From NCBI RefSeq assembly GCF_014649875.1, contig NZ_BMTW01000007.1:142818-206817 (forward strand): DNA of 64,000 nt, in the 5' to 3' direction. Below are positions 9,704 through 19,273 of this stretch, one piece after another. The notes below the pieces were generated by a model. That model worked only from the letters and a program-made list of their open reading frames with translations. It ran no database searches and was not told where the DNA came from. Within the stretch, counting starts at the first letter, position 1. Every line of letters starts with the position of its first letter. Made by a program: the position numbers and the translations under genes. The DNA is from Streptomyces rubiginosohelvolus (GTDB lineage: Bacteria; Actinomycetota; Actinomycetes; Streptomycetales; Streptomycetaceae).

Positions 9704-10255
9704 CTAGACGGCGGCGGGCCAGGCGTCGGCCAGCATCGCCCGGGTGTCGCCCAGCAGCTGGGGCAGCACCTTGGTGTGGCCGATGACCGGCATGAAGTTG
9801 GTGTCCCCGCCCCAGCGCGGCACCAGGTGCTGGTGCAGGTGGGCGGCGATCCCGGCGCCGGCGACGGAGCCCTGGTTCATGCCGATGTTGAAGCCGTGCG
9901 CCCCCGAGGCGGCGCGCAGCGCGACCATCGCCCGCTTGGTGAAGTCCGCCAGCTCCGCGGTCTCCGGCCCGTCCAGCTCGGTGTAGTCGGCGACATGCCG
10001 GAAGGGCACGACCATGAGGTGGCCGCCGTTGTACGGATACAGGTTCAGCACCGCGTAGACGTGCTCGCCGCGAGCCACGACGAGCCCGTCCTCGTCGGAT
10101 TTCGCCGGGATCGAACAGAACGGACAGCCGTCCTCGGCACCCGGGCCGCTCGGCTTGTTCTCACCCTGGATGTACGCCATCCGATGGGGCGTCCACAGGC
10201 GCTGGAATGCGTCGGGCGTCCCCACGCCGATCTGCTGCTCCGGCTCACTCGTCAT
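9704..10255 (-). CDS. HIT-domain protein, probable Ap4A phosphorylase
   Basis: A 183-residue histidine-triad protein. The triad His139-x-His141-x-His143 is in AAHLHQHLVP; a CPFC pair (Cys44, Cys47) may bind metal. The N-terminal LWTPHRMAYI and the neighbourhood of thrS and pgsA match the mycobacterial Ap4A phosphorylase as I recall it. These enzymes cleave diadenosine tetraphosphate with phosphate. The start is taken at MTSEPEQQ (10255); four more in-frame codons lie upstream. It converges with the membrane-protein gene ending at 9647. Confidence 0.9.
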   Translation of the reverse strand: MTSEPEQQIGVGTPDAFQRLWTPHRMAYIQGENKPSGPGAEDGCPFCSIPAKSDEDGLVVARGEHVYAVLNLYPYNGGHLMVVPFRHVADYTELDGPETAELADFTKRAMVALRAASGAHGFNIGMNQGSVAGAGIAAHLHQHLVPRWGGDTNFMPVIGHTKVLPQLLGDTRAMLADAWPAAV

Positions 10256-10333
10256 GCCGATCAGCATATTGCGTCACCCCGGCGGAGCGTGTCGCCGGGG
10301 GCGCACCGCTCGGCCGCCCACGATGCTGAGGCG

Positions 10334-11011
10334 ATGAGCGACCGAACCACCCCTGATCCACCCGCCCGGCTGACCCGCTGGGAGCAGCGCACGGAGGTGC
10401 CGCTCTTCCTCGCGGGGCTGATCTTCCTGACGGGGTACGCGGTCCGGGTGCTGACCCCGCACGAGGCGGAACCCTGGAACGACATCGCACTGATCCTCGT
10501 CTGGTCGACCTGGCTGCTCTTCCTCGTCGACTACGCGACCCGGCTGCACCTCAGCGGCTTGGGCGCGCGCTTCCTCCATACGCACTGGCTCGACACCGTG
10601 GTCCTGCTGCTGCCGCTGCTGCGCCCGCTGCGGATGGTCAAGGTGTACACGGCGGTCCAGCGCCGCCACGACCGGCCCCGGCTGGACCTGTACGCGCGCG
10701 TGATGGCGTACGCGGGGGTGACGGCCGTCCTGCTCGGCTTCGCCGCCTCGCTCGCGGTCTACCACCTGGAGCACCGCGCCCCGGACGCCTCGATCCGCAC
10801 GTTCGGCGACGCGGTGTGGTGGGCGTGCGCGACGCTCACGACGGTCGGTTACGGGGACGCCACCCCGGTCACGTTCTGGGGGCGGGTGGTCGCGACGGGG
10901 CTGATGGCCTGCGGTCTGGCGCTGCTGGGCGCGGTGACGGGGTCGTTCTCGTCGTGGCTGATCCAGGTGTTCACCCGGGAGGACGAGAAGCGGCCCCCGG
11001 AGCGGGGTTAG
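10334..11011 (+). CDS. Voltage-gated-type potassium channel subunit
   Basis: A 225-residue integral membrane protein carrying the K+ selectivity filter TVGYGD (residues 170-175) in a pore loop between two helices. Upstream there are hydrophobic helices at about 22-40 and 49-72, then a segment with LRPLRMVKVY resembling a reduced voltage sensor, so it looks like a 6TM Kv-type channel with a weak S4. Expected to form a tetramer in the plasma membrane. No cytoplasmic RCK domain follows. The start is ATG at 10334, divergent from the HIT gene by 78 nt. Confidence 0.92.
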   Translation: MSDRTTPDPPARLTRWEQRTEVPLFLAGLIFLTGYAVRVLTPHEAEPWNDIALILVWSTWLLFLVDYATRLHLSGLGARFLHTHWLDTVVLLLPLLRPLRMVKVYTAVQRRHDRPRLDLYARVMAYAGVTAVLLGFAASLAVYHLEHRAPDASIRTFGDAVWWACATLTTVGYGDATPVTFWGRVVATGLMACGLALLGAVTGSFSSWLIQVFTREDEKRPPERG

Positions 11012-11028
11012 CGCTCCGGGGGCCGCTT
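10988..11028. terminator. Convergent terminator overlapping the channel gene's stop codon
   Basis: 16-bp arms AAGCGGCCCCCGGAGC (10988-11003) and the exact complement (11013-11028) with a 9-nt loop containing the TAG stop. It separates the convergent channel gene and thrS. Confidence 0.8.
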
Positions 11029-11060
11029 CTGCGTCAAGGATCGAGCCTCCGGCGTACGGA

Positions 11061-13037
11061 TCAGACCTGTACGCGGTCCTCGACGGCCTTCGCGATCTTG
11101 GCGATGGCCTCGTCGACCGGGATGCCGTTCTCCTGCGAACCGTCGCGGTAGCGGAAGGAGACGGCGCCATTGGCCATGTCCTCGTCACCGGCGATGATCA
11201 TGAACGGGACCTTGTTCTTCTGCTGGTTGCGGATCTTCTTCTGCATCCGGTCCGAGGACGCGTCCACGTCCACCCGCAGCCCCTGCTTGCGCGCCTTGGC
11301 GGCGAACTCCTGCAGGTACGGGATGTGGGCGTCGCCGATCGGGATGCCGACGGCCTGCACCGGGGCGAGCCAGACCGGGAACGCGCCCGCGTAGTGCTCC
11401 AGGAGCACGGCGAAGAAGCGCTCGATGGAACCGAACAGAGCACGGTGGATCATGACCGGGCGCTGCTTGGAGCCGTCGGGACCGGTGTACTCCAGGTCGA
11501 ACCGCTCCGGCAGGTTGAAGTCGAGCTGCACGGTCGACATCTGCCAGGTACGGCCGATGGCGTCCTTGCACTGCACGGAGATCTTCGGGCCGTAGAACGC
11601 GGCGCCGCCCGGGTCCGGGACCAGGGGCAGGCCCTGCTTCTCGGCGACCTGGCGCAGGGTCTCGGTGGCCTCTTCCCAGGTCTCGTCGGAGCCGACGTAC
11701 TTCTCCGGGTCCTTGGTGGACAGCTCCAGGTAGAAGTCGGTCAGCCCGTAGTCGCGGAGCAGGTTCAGCACGAAGGTGAGCGTGCGGTCCAGCTCCTCCG
11801 CCATCTGCTCCTTGGTGCAGTAGATGTGCGCGTCGTCCTGCGTGAAGCCGCGCGAGCGGGTCAGGCCGTGCACGACGCCCGACTTCTCGTACCGGTACAC
11901 CGTGCCGAACTCGAAGAGGCGCAGCGGCAGTTCGCGGTAGGAGCGGCCGCGCGCGTCGAAGATCAGGTTGTGCATCGGGCAGTTCATCGGCTTGAGGTAG
12001 TAGTCCACCCCGTCGTCGAGCTGCATGGGCGGGTACATGCCGTCGGCGTACCAGTCCAGGTGGCCGGACTGCTCGAAGAGCTTGCCCTTGGTGGCGTGCG
12101 GGCTGTAGACGAACTCGTAGCCCTCCTCCTCGTGCCGGCGGCGCGAGTAGTCCTCCATGGCCCGGCGGATGACGCCGCCCTTGGGGTGGAAGACCGCGAG
12201 GCCGGGGCCGATCTGGTCGGGGAAGGAGAAGAGGTCCAGCTCGTTGCCGAGCTTGCGGTGGTCGCGCTTGGCGGCCTCCTCCAGGAACTCCAGGTGCGCC
12301 TTCAGCTCGTCCTTGGTGGGCCAGGCGGTGCCGTAGATGCGCTGGAGCATCGGGTTCTTCTCGCTGCCGCGCCAGTACGCCGCCGCGTTGCGCATCAGCT
12401 TGAACGCCGGGATGAACCGGGTGGTGGGCAGGTGCGGACCGCGACAGAGGTCCTTCCAGCACAGCTCGCCGGTCTTGGCGTCGAGGTTGTCGTAGATGGT
12501 CAGCTCGCCGCCGCCCACCTCGACGTCCGCGCCGTCGTCCGAGGAGGCGGAGCCCTTGATGCCGATGAGCTCCAGCTTGTACGGCTCGTTCGCGAGCTCC
12601 TCGCGGGCGTCCTCGTCGGAGACCACACGGCGGGAGAACTTCTGGCCCCGCTTCTGGATCTCCTGCATCTTCTTCTCGATGGCCTTGAGGTCCTCGGGGG
12701 TGAACGGCTTCTCGACGTCGAAGTCGTAGTAGAAGCCGTCCTTGACCGGCGGGCCGATGCCGAGCTTGGCCTCGGGGAAGAGCTCCTGCACGGCCTGGGC
12801 CATGACGTGCGCGGTGGAGTGGCGCAGGATGTTGAGGCCGTCCTCGGAGGAGATCTCCACGGGCTCGACGCTCTCGCCGTCCTGGAGGACGTACGAGAGG
12901 TCCTTCAGCTCGCCGCCGATGCGCGCGGCGACGACGGTGCGCTGACCGGGGAAGAGCTCACCGGCGGTCGTGCCCGTCGTCACCACGTGCTCTTCCCGCT
13001 CGGAATCGCGTTGGATGATCACACGGACGTCTGACAC
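11061..13037 (-). CDS. thrS: Threonyl-tRNA synthetase
   Basis: A 658-residue class II aminoacyl-tRNA synthetase. The order is an N-terminal TGS domain (about 1-63), an editing-type second domain with HSTAH (His73/His77), a catalytic core with the zinc-ligand region MNCPMHN (about residue 350) and motif 2 [12 protein letters not shown], then motif 3 around [13 protein letters not shown] and a C-terminal anticodon-binding domain. It charges tRNA-Thr and clears mischarged serine. The start is at 13037 with the family-typical [10 protein letters not shown] see no T-box upstream. Confidence 0.98.
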   Translation of the reverse strand: MSDVRVIIQRDSEREEHVVTTGTTAGELFPGQRTVVAARIGGELKDLSYVLQDGESVEPVEISSEDGLNILRHSTAHVMAQAVQELFPEAKLGIGPPVKDGFYYDFDVEKPFTPEDLKAIEKKMQEIQKRGQKFSRRVVSDEDAREELANEPYKLELIGIKGSASSDDGADVEVGGGELTIYDNLDAKTGELCWKDLCRGPHLPTTRFIPAFKLMRNAAAYWRGSEKNPMLQRIYGTAWPTKDELKAHLEFLEEAAKRDHRKLGNELDLFSFPDQIGPGLAVFHPKGGVIRRAMEDYSRRRHEEEGYEFVYSPHATKGKLFEQSGHLDWYADGMYPPMQLDDGVDYYLKPMNCPMHNLIFDARGRSYRELPLRLFEFGTVYRYEKSGVVHGLTRSRGFTQDDAHIYCTKEQMAEELDRTLTFVLNLLRDYGLTDFYLELSTKDPEKYVGSDETWEEATETLRQVAEKQGLPLVPDPGGAAFYGPKISVQCKDAIGRTWQMSTVQLDFNLPERFDLEYTGPDGSKQRPVMIHRALFGSIERFFAVLLEHYAGAFPVWLAPVQAVGIPIGDAHIPYLQEFAAKARKQGLRVDVDASSDRMQKKIRNQQKNKVPFMIIAGDEDMANGAVSFRYRDGSQENGIPVDEAIAKIAKAVEDRVQV

Positions 13038-13136
13038 CGGTCTCTCCTGTCTGAGGGGGCACCTGCCTTCACATGGCTAAGCAATGCGAATCGTACCGAG
13101 CCGTACGCCCCCGACGCGAACGCCTTCGGGGCGGCC

Positions 13137-14390
13137 CTACGGCTCCTCCCCCGCGCACGCCTCCTCGAAGAAGTCGACGTTCTCCTGGAGCACCTTCATC
13201 AGCCGGTCCCGCTCCGCCTCGTCGACCTGGACGGGCGCGACCTGCGAGGCCCCGGTGAGCCGCCGGAAGCCGCCCCGGTTCTCCAGCCGCCCCTCCACCC
13301 GCAGCGGCAGCCCCACGAGGTGGGCGTGGCCCGCGATGCGGTACGCCTCCTCGTCCAGCTCCACGCGGACGTGCGCGACCTCGGCCCCGGCCAGCACCCG
13401 CAGCCGTACGATCCCGGCGCCGCGCGGCCCGGAGCGGCGCAGCCGGACCACCGCGCCGGTCAGCCGGACCTGCACGGCGGGTTCGTCGCGGAGGTAGCGG
13501 GCCCCTGCGGCGCGCAGGGCGGGCAGGTCGCCCGGGGAGAACTCGACGGGCGCGGGGCGGGCCGGGCAGCCGTCCGGGGTGCCCGCGGCGGGCGCCCACC
13601 GCAGATCGATCCGGGCCCCTTCCGAGCCGCGCACCAGGGCGATCAGCGCCTCGGTCAGCTCCCGGCCGACGCCCGCGGCGATCGCACTGTCGAAGGCCTC
13701 CATGCCGCCGGTGGCCCGCTGGTAGTCCACGGCATCCCGGGTGGCGTGCAGGGCGTGGCAGAGCTGGACGGCGACGGTGCGCCCGGAGGCGACGGGGACG
13801 TACGCGGTGAGGCTGCGGCCGTCGGCGCCGGGCCCGATCAGGGCGTCGTCGAGGGCGGCCCGGGCCTTCCGGCGGTGCCGGGCGCCGTGGTAGCCGGCCC
13901 GGCCGCGGGCCGCGAGTGCCCCGGCCATGAGGACCTGCCGGGCGGCCGACCGCAGCTCCTCGGCCTCGGTCCAGCCCGCGGCCCCGGCCGCTCCGGCCGC
14001 CGATTCGGGGACCTCGCGCCACCAGTGGATCTCGTCGCTGGGCACGGCGAGGGAGACGAGGACGTCACGGGCGGAGGGGTCCGCGCTGCGGCCGAGGGCG
14101 AGGAGGGCCTCCTCGATCAGCTCCCCGCTGTCGGGGAAGGCCGCGCTCTCGGGCACCAGCAGGCTGGTGGCCCCGGCGGCGGATCCGGGCGGGGTCCAGC
14201 GGCCGTAGCGTCCGGGCGCTCCCCCGCGCCGCTGCCAGCCGTGCCGCCGCAGGAGGGCCCCGAGGACGGCGGGGTCGGGCAGTTCGGTGCCCGCCTCGGC
14301 GAGCGGCGGGGGCCAGGGGCGGACGGTGGGGTGCGAGCGGGCGGCGGGCAGTCCCGCCGCGCCCGTGGGCTCGTCCATCGACCGGTGCAT
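13137..14390 (-). CDS. Hypothetical protein, coupled to a DUF4365 protein
   Basis: A 417-residue soluble protein that I do not recognise. It is rich in Ala/Arg/Pro, has no membrane segment, and ends in acidic FFEEACAGEEP. The ATG at 14390 shares one base with the upstream stop (TGATG), so it is translationally coupled to the DUF4365 gene, which argues for a joint function. An alternative start at 14378 (MDEPTGAAG) is possible. Third-position GC is high throughout, consistent with a real gene. Confidence 0.8.
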   Translation of the reverse strand: MHRSMDEPTGAAGLPAARSHPTVRPWPPPLAEAGTELPDPAVLGALLRRHGWQRRGGAPGRYGRWTPPGSAAGATSLLVPESAAFPDSGELIEEALLALGRSADPSARDVLVSLAVPSDEIHWWREVPESAAGAAGAAGWTEAEELRSAARQVLMAGALAARGRAGYHGARHRRKARAALDDALIGPGADGRSLTAYVPVASGRTVAVQLCHALHATRDAVDYQRATGGMEAFDSAIAAGVGRELTEALIALVRGSEGARIDLRWAPAAGTPDGCPARPAPVEFSPGDLPALRAAGARYLRDEPAVQVRLTGAVVRLRRSGPRGAGIVRLRVLAGAEVAHVRVELDEEAYRIAGHAHLVGLPLRVEGRLENRGGFRRLTGASQVAPVQVDEAERDRLMKVLQENVDFFEEACAGEEP

Positions 14391-14986
14391 CAGGGTCTCC
14401 CTCCGGCCCCGACCCGGGCCATGATGTCGCAGAGTGCGCGGTCGTCGAAGATCCGCGAGGTCGGGATGCGCACAGTGGTCCGGTACCGGCCCGTCACCGC
14501 GTGGCCGGCCAGGTTGGTCCAGTAGCAGCAGTGGCGCAGGTCGAGGCCGCCGGGCCCGGCCCGCAGCCAGTCGTCCTGGCTGCGGGGCACGATCATCACG
14601 ACCAGGATCTTGTGCACCGTCACCGGGCTGCGGGCGAGTTTGACGAGGTGGGCGTTGTCGAGGGTGAAGGAGAACGCCCCGCCCGCCGGGTGCGGCGGTA
14701 TCTGGTAGGTGCATTTGAGCTGCACCTTGATGGTCACCTCGTCGTCGACGGTGTGGGTGGGGGCGCCGTGGCTGACGTGCCAGTCGATGCCGTTGTCGGG
14801 GAAGGGCTGGGACAGGGAGCATCCCGCCGCCGCCGCGACGGCGTGCAGATAGCCCACCTGCAGGGTCTCCATGCAGGCGGTGGTGGCGAGGGAGCCGCGC
14901 AGCGGCGCGTCCGGCTGCTGCGGCGGCCGGGGCCCGAAGGGCTCGGCGCGGGCGGTTCCCCCGGGGTCGGGCTGCGCGAGCGCCAT
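14390..14986 (-). CDS. DUF4365 domain protein (nuclease-like fold)
   Basis: A 198-residue protein. After about 45 Pro-rich residues comes a DUF4365-type domain: ETLQVGYLHAVAAAAG, an acidic NGIDWHV, and VTIKVQLKCTY. The D...(Q)xK arrangement is what PD-(D/E)XK-like nucleases show, and DUF4365 proteins are usually placed in that superfamily. A nucleic-acid role is therefore possible but unproven. ATG at 14986 is preferred over longer in-frame starts because MALAQPD begins the plausible protein and GGAG lies just upstream. Confidence 0.75.
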   Translation of the reverse strand: MALAQPDPGGTARAEPFGPRPPQQPDAPLRGSLATTACMETLQVGYLHAVAAAAGCSLSQPFPDNGIDWHVSHGAPTHTVDDEVTIKVQLKCTYQIPPHPAGGAFSFTLDNAHLVKLARSPVTVHKILVVMIVPRSQDDWLRAGPGGLDLRHCCYWTNLAGHAVTGRYRTTVRIPTSRIFDDRALCDIMARVGAGGRP

Positions 14987-15212
14987 GGCTCCGTGTGCCT
15001 TCCGGGCGTGCCGATCGATGGCAGGTGGTCTGCCGGCGGGTTTCGTGGGCGGGACGGATCGACGGACGTCGGCGGCAACTGCCCGACGTCTCACCTGTGT
15101 TGTCACCGCATCAGACCGCCCGCAAACGGCGTATCAGGCAAACAGCCCGGGTATCACCGATATCGGGCAGAGGAATCACTCCATCTGCCGTGCGGGTGCG
15201 AGGAGTTCGGGG

Positions 15213-15938
15213 ATGATGCACTGGTTCGAAGGGCCACTGGCCGCTTTTGACACGGAGACGACAGGCGTGGACGTCGAGCAGGACCGGATCGTTTCGGCCG
15301 CTCTCGTCGCGCAGGACACCGCGGGCGGTCGCGTCCGCGTCACCCGTTGGCTGGTCAATCCCGGGGTTCCGGTCCCGCCCGGGGCGACCGAGATCCACGG
15401 GCTGACCGACGATCACCTTCAGCGCAACGGGCGTTGGCCCGCCCCGGTGATGGACGAGATAGCCCGGGCGCTGGCGGAGAGCTGTGCGACGGGCCGGCCG
15501 TTGGTCGTGATGAACGCCCCCTTCGATCTGACCTTGCTGGACCGGGAGTTGCGGCGGCACCGGGCATCGTCCCTGACGCGGTATCTCGACGGGGTGCCGA
15601 TGCGGGTGGTGGACCCGCGGGTGCTGGACAAGCACCTGGACCGCTACCGCAAGGGCCGCCGCACGCTCACGGATCTCTGCGCGCGGTACGAGGTGGTGCT
15701 CGACGGGGCCCATGACGCGGCGGCCGACGCGACGGCTTCGCTGGAGCTGGTGCGGGCGGTGTGCCGGCGTTTCTCGACCCGGCTGGAGCGGCTGTCGCCG
15801 TCGGAGCTGCACACCCTGCAGGCGACCTGGCACGCGGCCCAGGCGCGTGGCCTGGAGGCCTGGTTCGCGAAGAGCGGGACGCCGGAGGCGGTGGACCCGT
15901 CGTGGCCGCTGCGCCCGGAGCTGCCCGCCGCGGCGTGA
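15213..15938 (+). CDS. DEDDh-family 3'-5' exonuclease
   Basis: A 241-residue exonuclease of the DnaQ type. Exo I is FDTETTG with Asp13 and Glu15, Exo II is in NAPFDLTLLDREL, and Exo III is GAHDAAADA with the His/Asp pair of the DEDDh class. It would remove nucleotides from the 3' end of DNA or RNA. It is a stand-alone domain, without polymerase or helicase fusion. The ATG at 15213 has AGGAG 7 nt upstream. It is followed by a strong terminator. Confidence 0.92.
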   Translation: MMHWFEGPLAAFDTETTGVDVEQDRIVSAALVAQDTAGGRVRVTRWLVNPGVPVPPGATEIHGLTDDHLQRNGRWPAPVMDEIARALAESCATGRPLVVMNAPFDLTLLDRELRRHRASSLTRYLDGVPMRVVDPRVLDKHLDRYRKGRRTLTDLCARYEVVLDGAHDAAADATASLELVRAVCRRFSTRLERLSPSELHTLQATWHAAQARGLEAWFAKSGTPEAVDPSWPLRPELPAAA

Positions 15939-15975
15939 CGGCGCGGGTGGCCCGGACAGGTGCCCCGGACATGCG

Positions 15976-16010
15976 AAAGCCGGTCCGCGTGATGCGTGCG
16001 GACCGGCTTT
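15976..16010. terminator. Terminator after the exonuclease and tRNA-Val genes
   Basis: Perfect 13-bp arms AAAGCCGGTCCGC (15976-15988) and complement (15998-16010), 9-nt loop. It lies between the end of the plus-strand exonuclease and the 3' end of a minus-strand tRNA, and can serve both. Confidence 0.85.
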
Positions 16011-16016
16011 CCCGGG

Positions 16017-16088
16017 TGGGCGATACTGGGTTCGAACCAGTGACCTCTTCGGTGTGAACGAAGCGCTCTCCCACTGAGCTAATCGCCC
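16017..16088 (-). tRNA. tRNA-Val(CAC)
   Basis: A 72-nt cloverleaf with acceptor GGGCGAT pairing with ATCGCCC and discriminator A. The D-arm is GCTCAGTGGGAGAGC. The anticodon stem CTTCG/CGAAG encloses loop TTCACAC, giving anticodon CAC, and the T-loop is GGTTCGAACCC. No CCA is encoded. An identical copy is at 19148-19219. Confidence 0.97.
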
Positions 16089-16227
16089 GGGAACGGGTTG
16101 AACCATACAGGGCTTCGCGGGCTTCGTTCAAACCGCTTCCGGCCGCGTTCTACTCAGGGCGTCCCGGCCGGGAAGTGAGTATCCGAGCGCATGTACGGGC
16201 CGGGCGGCCGGGGTCACACTCCCGTAC

Positions 16228-19038
16228 ATGGAACATGTGCCCCCGCCCGCCGAGGAACTGGCCCGCCTCGACCGTGAACTGGCCGAGCTGGACGCCCGCC
16301 GGGCCCAGCTGCTGACCCGGCGCGCCTGGCTGCTCGCCGCGCTGCGGCCGCCCGCGCCGACGGCCGCCCCCGGCTGGAACCCGTCGGCCTGGGGCGCGCC
16401 CGCGGCCGGCCGCCCGGGCGCTCCGGCGCAGCCGTGGGGCTACGTTCCGCCGAAGCAGCCGTCCGCGCCGCGCAGTGCGCAGAACGTCCTGCTGACGCTG
16501 GGCGGTCTGCTGCTGACGATCGCGGCCATCGCGTTCACGCTGGTGAGCTGGGGCTCGATGGGGATCGGCGGCCGGTCGGCCGTGCTGGCCCTGGTGACCG
16601 TGGGGGCCCTGGCCGCCCCGGCGGTGCTGCTGCGGCGGGGCCTGACCGCGACCGCCGAGGCACTGGCGGCCCTGGCCCTGGTGCTGACGCTGCTGGACGC
16701 CTACGCGGTCCATGCGGTGGCGGCACCGGACACGGACGGGCTCGGCTTCACCGCCGTAGCCGCCGGGGTGCTCGCGGCGCTGTGGACGGCGTACGGGCTG
16801 GCGCTGGGCAAGCTCCACCTTCCGCTGCCCGCCGCCGTGGTCCTCGCCCAGTGGCCGCTGCTGTTCGGGGCGTGGGCCGCGGGCGCACCGGCGCTGGTGG
16901 TCGGGTGGGCGCTGCTGGCCACGGCGGTGCTGGACGGGGCGATCGCGCTGTGGGGCAAGGGCACCGGGACGCGGGTCACGGCATGCCTCGGCGGATCGGT
17001 GATGGCGTTCTCGGCGCTGATGGTGGGCCTGACGCTGTCCGTGACGGCCTCCGGGCCGCTCGGGGCGCTGGCGCCCGGTGCGCTCCTGCTGACGGGCGCG
17101 GCGGCGGCCCTGGCCGGGGCGTGGCGCGCACCGAGGGGTTTCGCGCGGGCGGGCGGTGTGGTGGCCGGTCTCGCGGTGGTGGCTGCGGTGGGCGGCGTCC
17201 CGGCGGCGGCGGTGCCGGAGGGCTGGCGGGTGCTCGCGTACCTGCTGGCCGGCCTTGCGCTGACGGCGGTCGTACGGACCCGGCTGCCGAGGAACGCGGC
17301 GATCGGCGTGCTGGTGGCACCGGCCGCGGTGGTGGCCGGTGCCCTGGTGGGTGCCCTGCCGGGGCTCGCGGCGGTGCTGCTGGGCCCGGTGACGCTGCTG
17401 TCGGACGTGTGGGCGGGATGGCCGGAGGGCTTCCGGGCCGCGGTGGGCTCGACGCTGCCGTGGTCGGAGCTGGCGGCGGCCCCGGTGGTGCTCGCCGTGT
17501 CGGCAGGGCTGCTGGGGTCGGCGTACCGGTGGTGGCCGTCGCTGGCCCGGATCGCCGCGCCGCTGATCGCACGGGAGGAGCCGGGGCCGGGCGGGAAGCC
17601 GGAGTCGGCCGGTGCGGCCGCGTACGACGCGGGTCCGGCGGGCTCGGCGGGAGCACCGGGCACCGGGACGCCGGAGGCGGGCGGAGCGGCCGTTCCGGGG
17701 ACCGGCGGGGAGCCGGGCGCCGGGACCGCAGGGACAGGCGGCACACCGGCCCCGGGCGCGTCGGGCGCAGGGGCACCGGGCGCACCCGGCGCGGCCGCTC
17801 CCGGGGCTTCCGGAGCGCCCTGGTACGCCGGAGGCCGGGCCGGAGCGCCCTGGTACGCCGGTGGGGCGCCCGCTGCCCGCAGGCGGCCGTCCGGGGCGGC
17901 CCTGCGCGGAGCTGCCGGTGCGGGGGCCGCCGTGCTGGGCTGGGGTGCGCTGTTGCTGGCCGGGGCCGTGCTGGATGTGCCCTACGCGGTCGCGGTGGCC
18001 GGGGAGACGGTCCTGGTGGCCGGTCTGCTGGCCCTGGCCGTACGCCGCGCGGGGAGCGGCCGGGACGCGTCGGCGGCGGTGACGGTGACCGCGCTGGTGG
18101 TGGCGCTGGCCGGGGCGGTGAGCGCCGGGCTGCTGTCGCTGGCGTCCGAGGGGACCTCCTATGCCGTGTTCGGCGCGCTGACGGCCCTGTTCGCCGGGGC
18201 GTCGGTCCGGGCGGGGGCCGGGGTGGAGCGTGCGGTGTTCGCGGTCGCCGCCACGGTCGGGGGCACCGTGCTCACGGGCTTCGCGGGCCGGTCCCTGGAG
18301 CTCGCCCCGCACGAGGCCGCGCCGCTGGTGCTCCTGGTGCCGGCGCTGACGGTGCTGTTCGGGGCCCGGCTGCGGCGGAACCCGGTGGCGTTGCCGGTGG
18401 AGCTGACGGGCGCGCTGGGTGCGCTGGTCGCCGTGGGGCTGGCGGTGCCGGACGCGCCGTTCCTGGCCCTGGTCCTCGCGCTGTGCGGGGTGCTGGCGGC
18501 GGGTGCGGCGGTGCGGCCGGAACGGCGCCCGGTGGCGGGGTACCTGGCGGCGGCGCTGTTCGTGCTGGCCACCTGGGTGCGGCTGGCGGCGTCGGAGGTG
18601 TCGTTCCCGGAGGCGTACACGCTGCCGGTGAGCGTGCCCGCGCTGGTGGTCGGGTTCCTGCGGCGGCGGAAGGACCCGGAGGCGTCGTCGTGGACGGCGT
18701 ACGGGCCGGGGCTCGCGGCGACGCTGCTGCCGAGCCTGGCGGTGGCCTGGACCGATCCGGACTGGCAGCGCCCGCTGCTGCTGGGCGTGGCGGCGCTGGT
18801 GGTCACGCTGCTGGGTGCGCGCCACCGCCTCCAGGCGCTGCTGCTGCTCGGCGGGGCGGTGCTGGCACTGGACGGGCTGCACGAGCTGGCGCCGTACGTG
18901 GTGCAGGTGGCCGGGGCGCTCCCCCGCTGGCTGCCGCCGGCCCTGGCCGGACTGCTGTTGCTGGTGGTGGGCGCGACGTACGAGCAGCGGCTGCGCGACG
19001 CCCGCCGGCTGAAGGACGCGCTGGGGCGGATGCGGTGA
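16228..19038 (+). CDS. Large polytopic membrane protein, unknown function
   Basis: A 936-residue protein. Residues 1-45 form a charged helix with an ELAELDARRAQLLTRRAWLLA pattern, likely a coiled coil. A Pro-rich linker follows, then many hydrophobic Ala/Val/Leu segments in two blocks. The blocks are separated at about residues 450-550 by a Gly/Ala/Pro/Thr-rich linker that contains APWYAGG twice (a 22-bp DNA repeat at 17810 and 17840). I count well over 15 possible membrane helices. I assign no transport or enzyme motif. It lies between two identical tRNA-Val genes on the opposite strand. Confidence 0.85.
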   Translation: MEHVPPPAEELARLDRELAELDARRAQLLTRRAWLLAALRPPAPTAAPGWNPSAWGAPAAGRPGAPAQPWGYVPPKQPSAPRSAQNVLLTLGGLLLTIAAIAFTLVSWGSMGIGGRSAVLALVTVGALAAPAVLLRRGLTATAEALAALALVLTLLDAYAVHAVAAPDTDGLGFTAVAAGVLAALWTAYGLALGKLHLPLPAAVVLAQWPLLFGAWAAGAPALVVGWALLATAVLDGAIALWGKGTGTRVTACLGGSVMAFSALMVGLTLSVTASGPLGALAPGALLLTGAAAALAGAWRAPRGFARAGGVVAGLAVVAAVGGVPAAAVPEGWRVLAYLLAGLALTAVVRTRLPRNAAIGVLVAPAAVVAGALVGALPGLAAVLLGPVTLLSDVWAGWPEGFRAAVGSTLPWSELAAAPVVLAVSAGLLGSAYRWWPSLARIAAPLIAREEPGPGGKPESAGAAAYDAGPAGSAGAPGTGTPEAGGAAVPGTGGEPGAGTAGTGGTPAPGASGAGAPGAPGAAAPGASGAPWYAGGRAGAPWYAGGAPAARRRPSGAALRGAAGAGAAVLGWGALLLAGAVLDVPYAVAVAGETVLVAGLLALAVRRAGSGRDASAAVTVTALVVALAGAVSAGLLSLASEGTSYAVFGALTALFAGASVRAGAGVERAVFAVAATVGGTVLTGFAGRSLELAPHEAAPLVLLVPALTVLFGARLRRNPVALPVELTGALGALVAVGLAVPDAPFLALVLALCGVLAAGAAVRPERRPVAGYLAAALFVLATWVRLAASEVSFPEAYTLPVSVPALVVGFLRRRKDPEASSWTAYGPGLAATLLPSLAVAWTDPDWQRPLLLGVAALVVTLLGARHRLQALLLLGGAVLALDGLHELAPYVVQVAGALPRWLPPALAGLLLLVVGATYEQRLRDARRLKDALGRMR

Positions 19039-19101
19039 GCCGTGCCGGTCCGGAGGCGCGCTGCGCGCAGCGACTCCCGGACCGGCGGGAGCGGGCAACG
19101 C

Positions 19102-19140
19102 AGAGGGCCCGGGAGACGGATTCCGTCTCCCGGGCCCTCT
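19102..19140. terminator. Terminator hairpin downstream of the membrane protein and tRNA-Val
   Basis: 19-bp arms (19102-19120 and 19122-19140) starting AGAGGGCCCGGGAGAC; almost no loop, so the top of the stem will open. It lies between the plus-strand membrane protein gene and the 3' end of the second tRNA-Val(CAC). Confidence 0.8.
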
Positions 19141-19147
19141 GTCCGGG

Positions 19148-19219
19148 TGGGCGATACTGGGTTCGAACCAGTGACCTCTTCGGTGTGAACGAAGCGCTCT
19201 CCCACTGAGCTAATCGCCC
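19148..19219 (-). tRNA. tRNA-Val(CAC), second copy
   Basis: All 72 nt are identical to the gene at 16017-16088, including anticodon CAC (loop TTCACAC) and discriminator A. Some flanking bases (gggtgg at the 3' side, gcccgg at the 5' side) are also shared. No CCA is encoded. Confidence 0.97.
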
Positions 19220-19273
19220 GGGCGCACCGCAAACATTACCCCATGTCAGCGGTGCTCCTGGACCCTCCCCGGG

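Noticed and set aside
16017-16088. tRNA-associated attachment site of an integrated element
   Set aside because: No integrase or mobile genes nearby; the second copy is a full tRNA rather than a partial 3' fragment.
16150-19098. 982-codon minus-strand open frame opposite the large membrane protein
   Set aside because: Composition is Arg/Gln/Pro/His-rich, typical of a GC-rich shadow frame; the plus-strand frame has coherent membrane helices.
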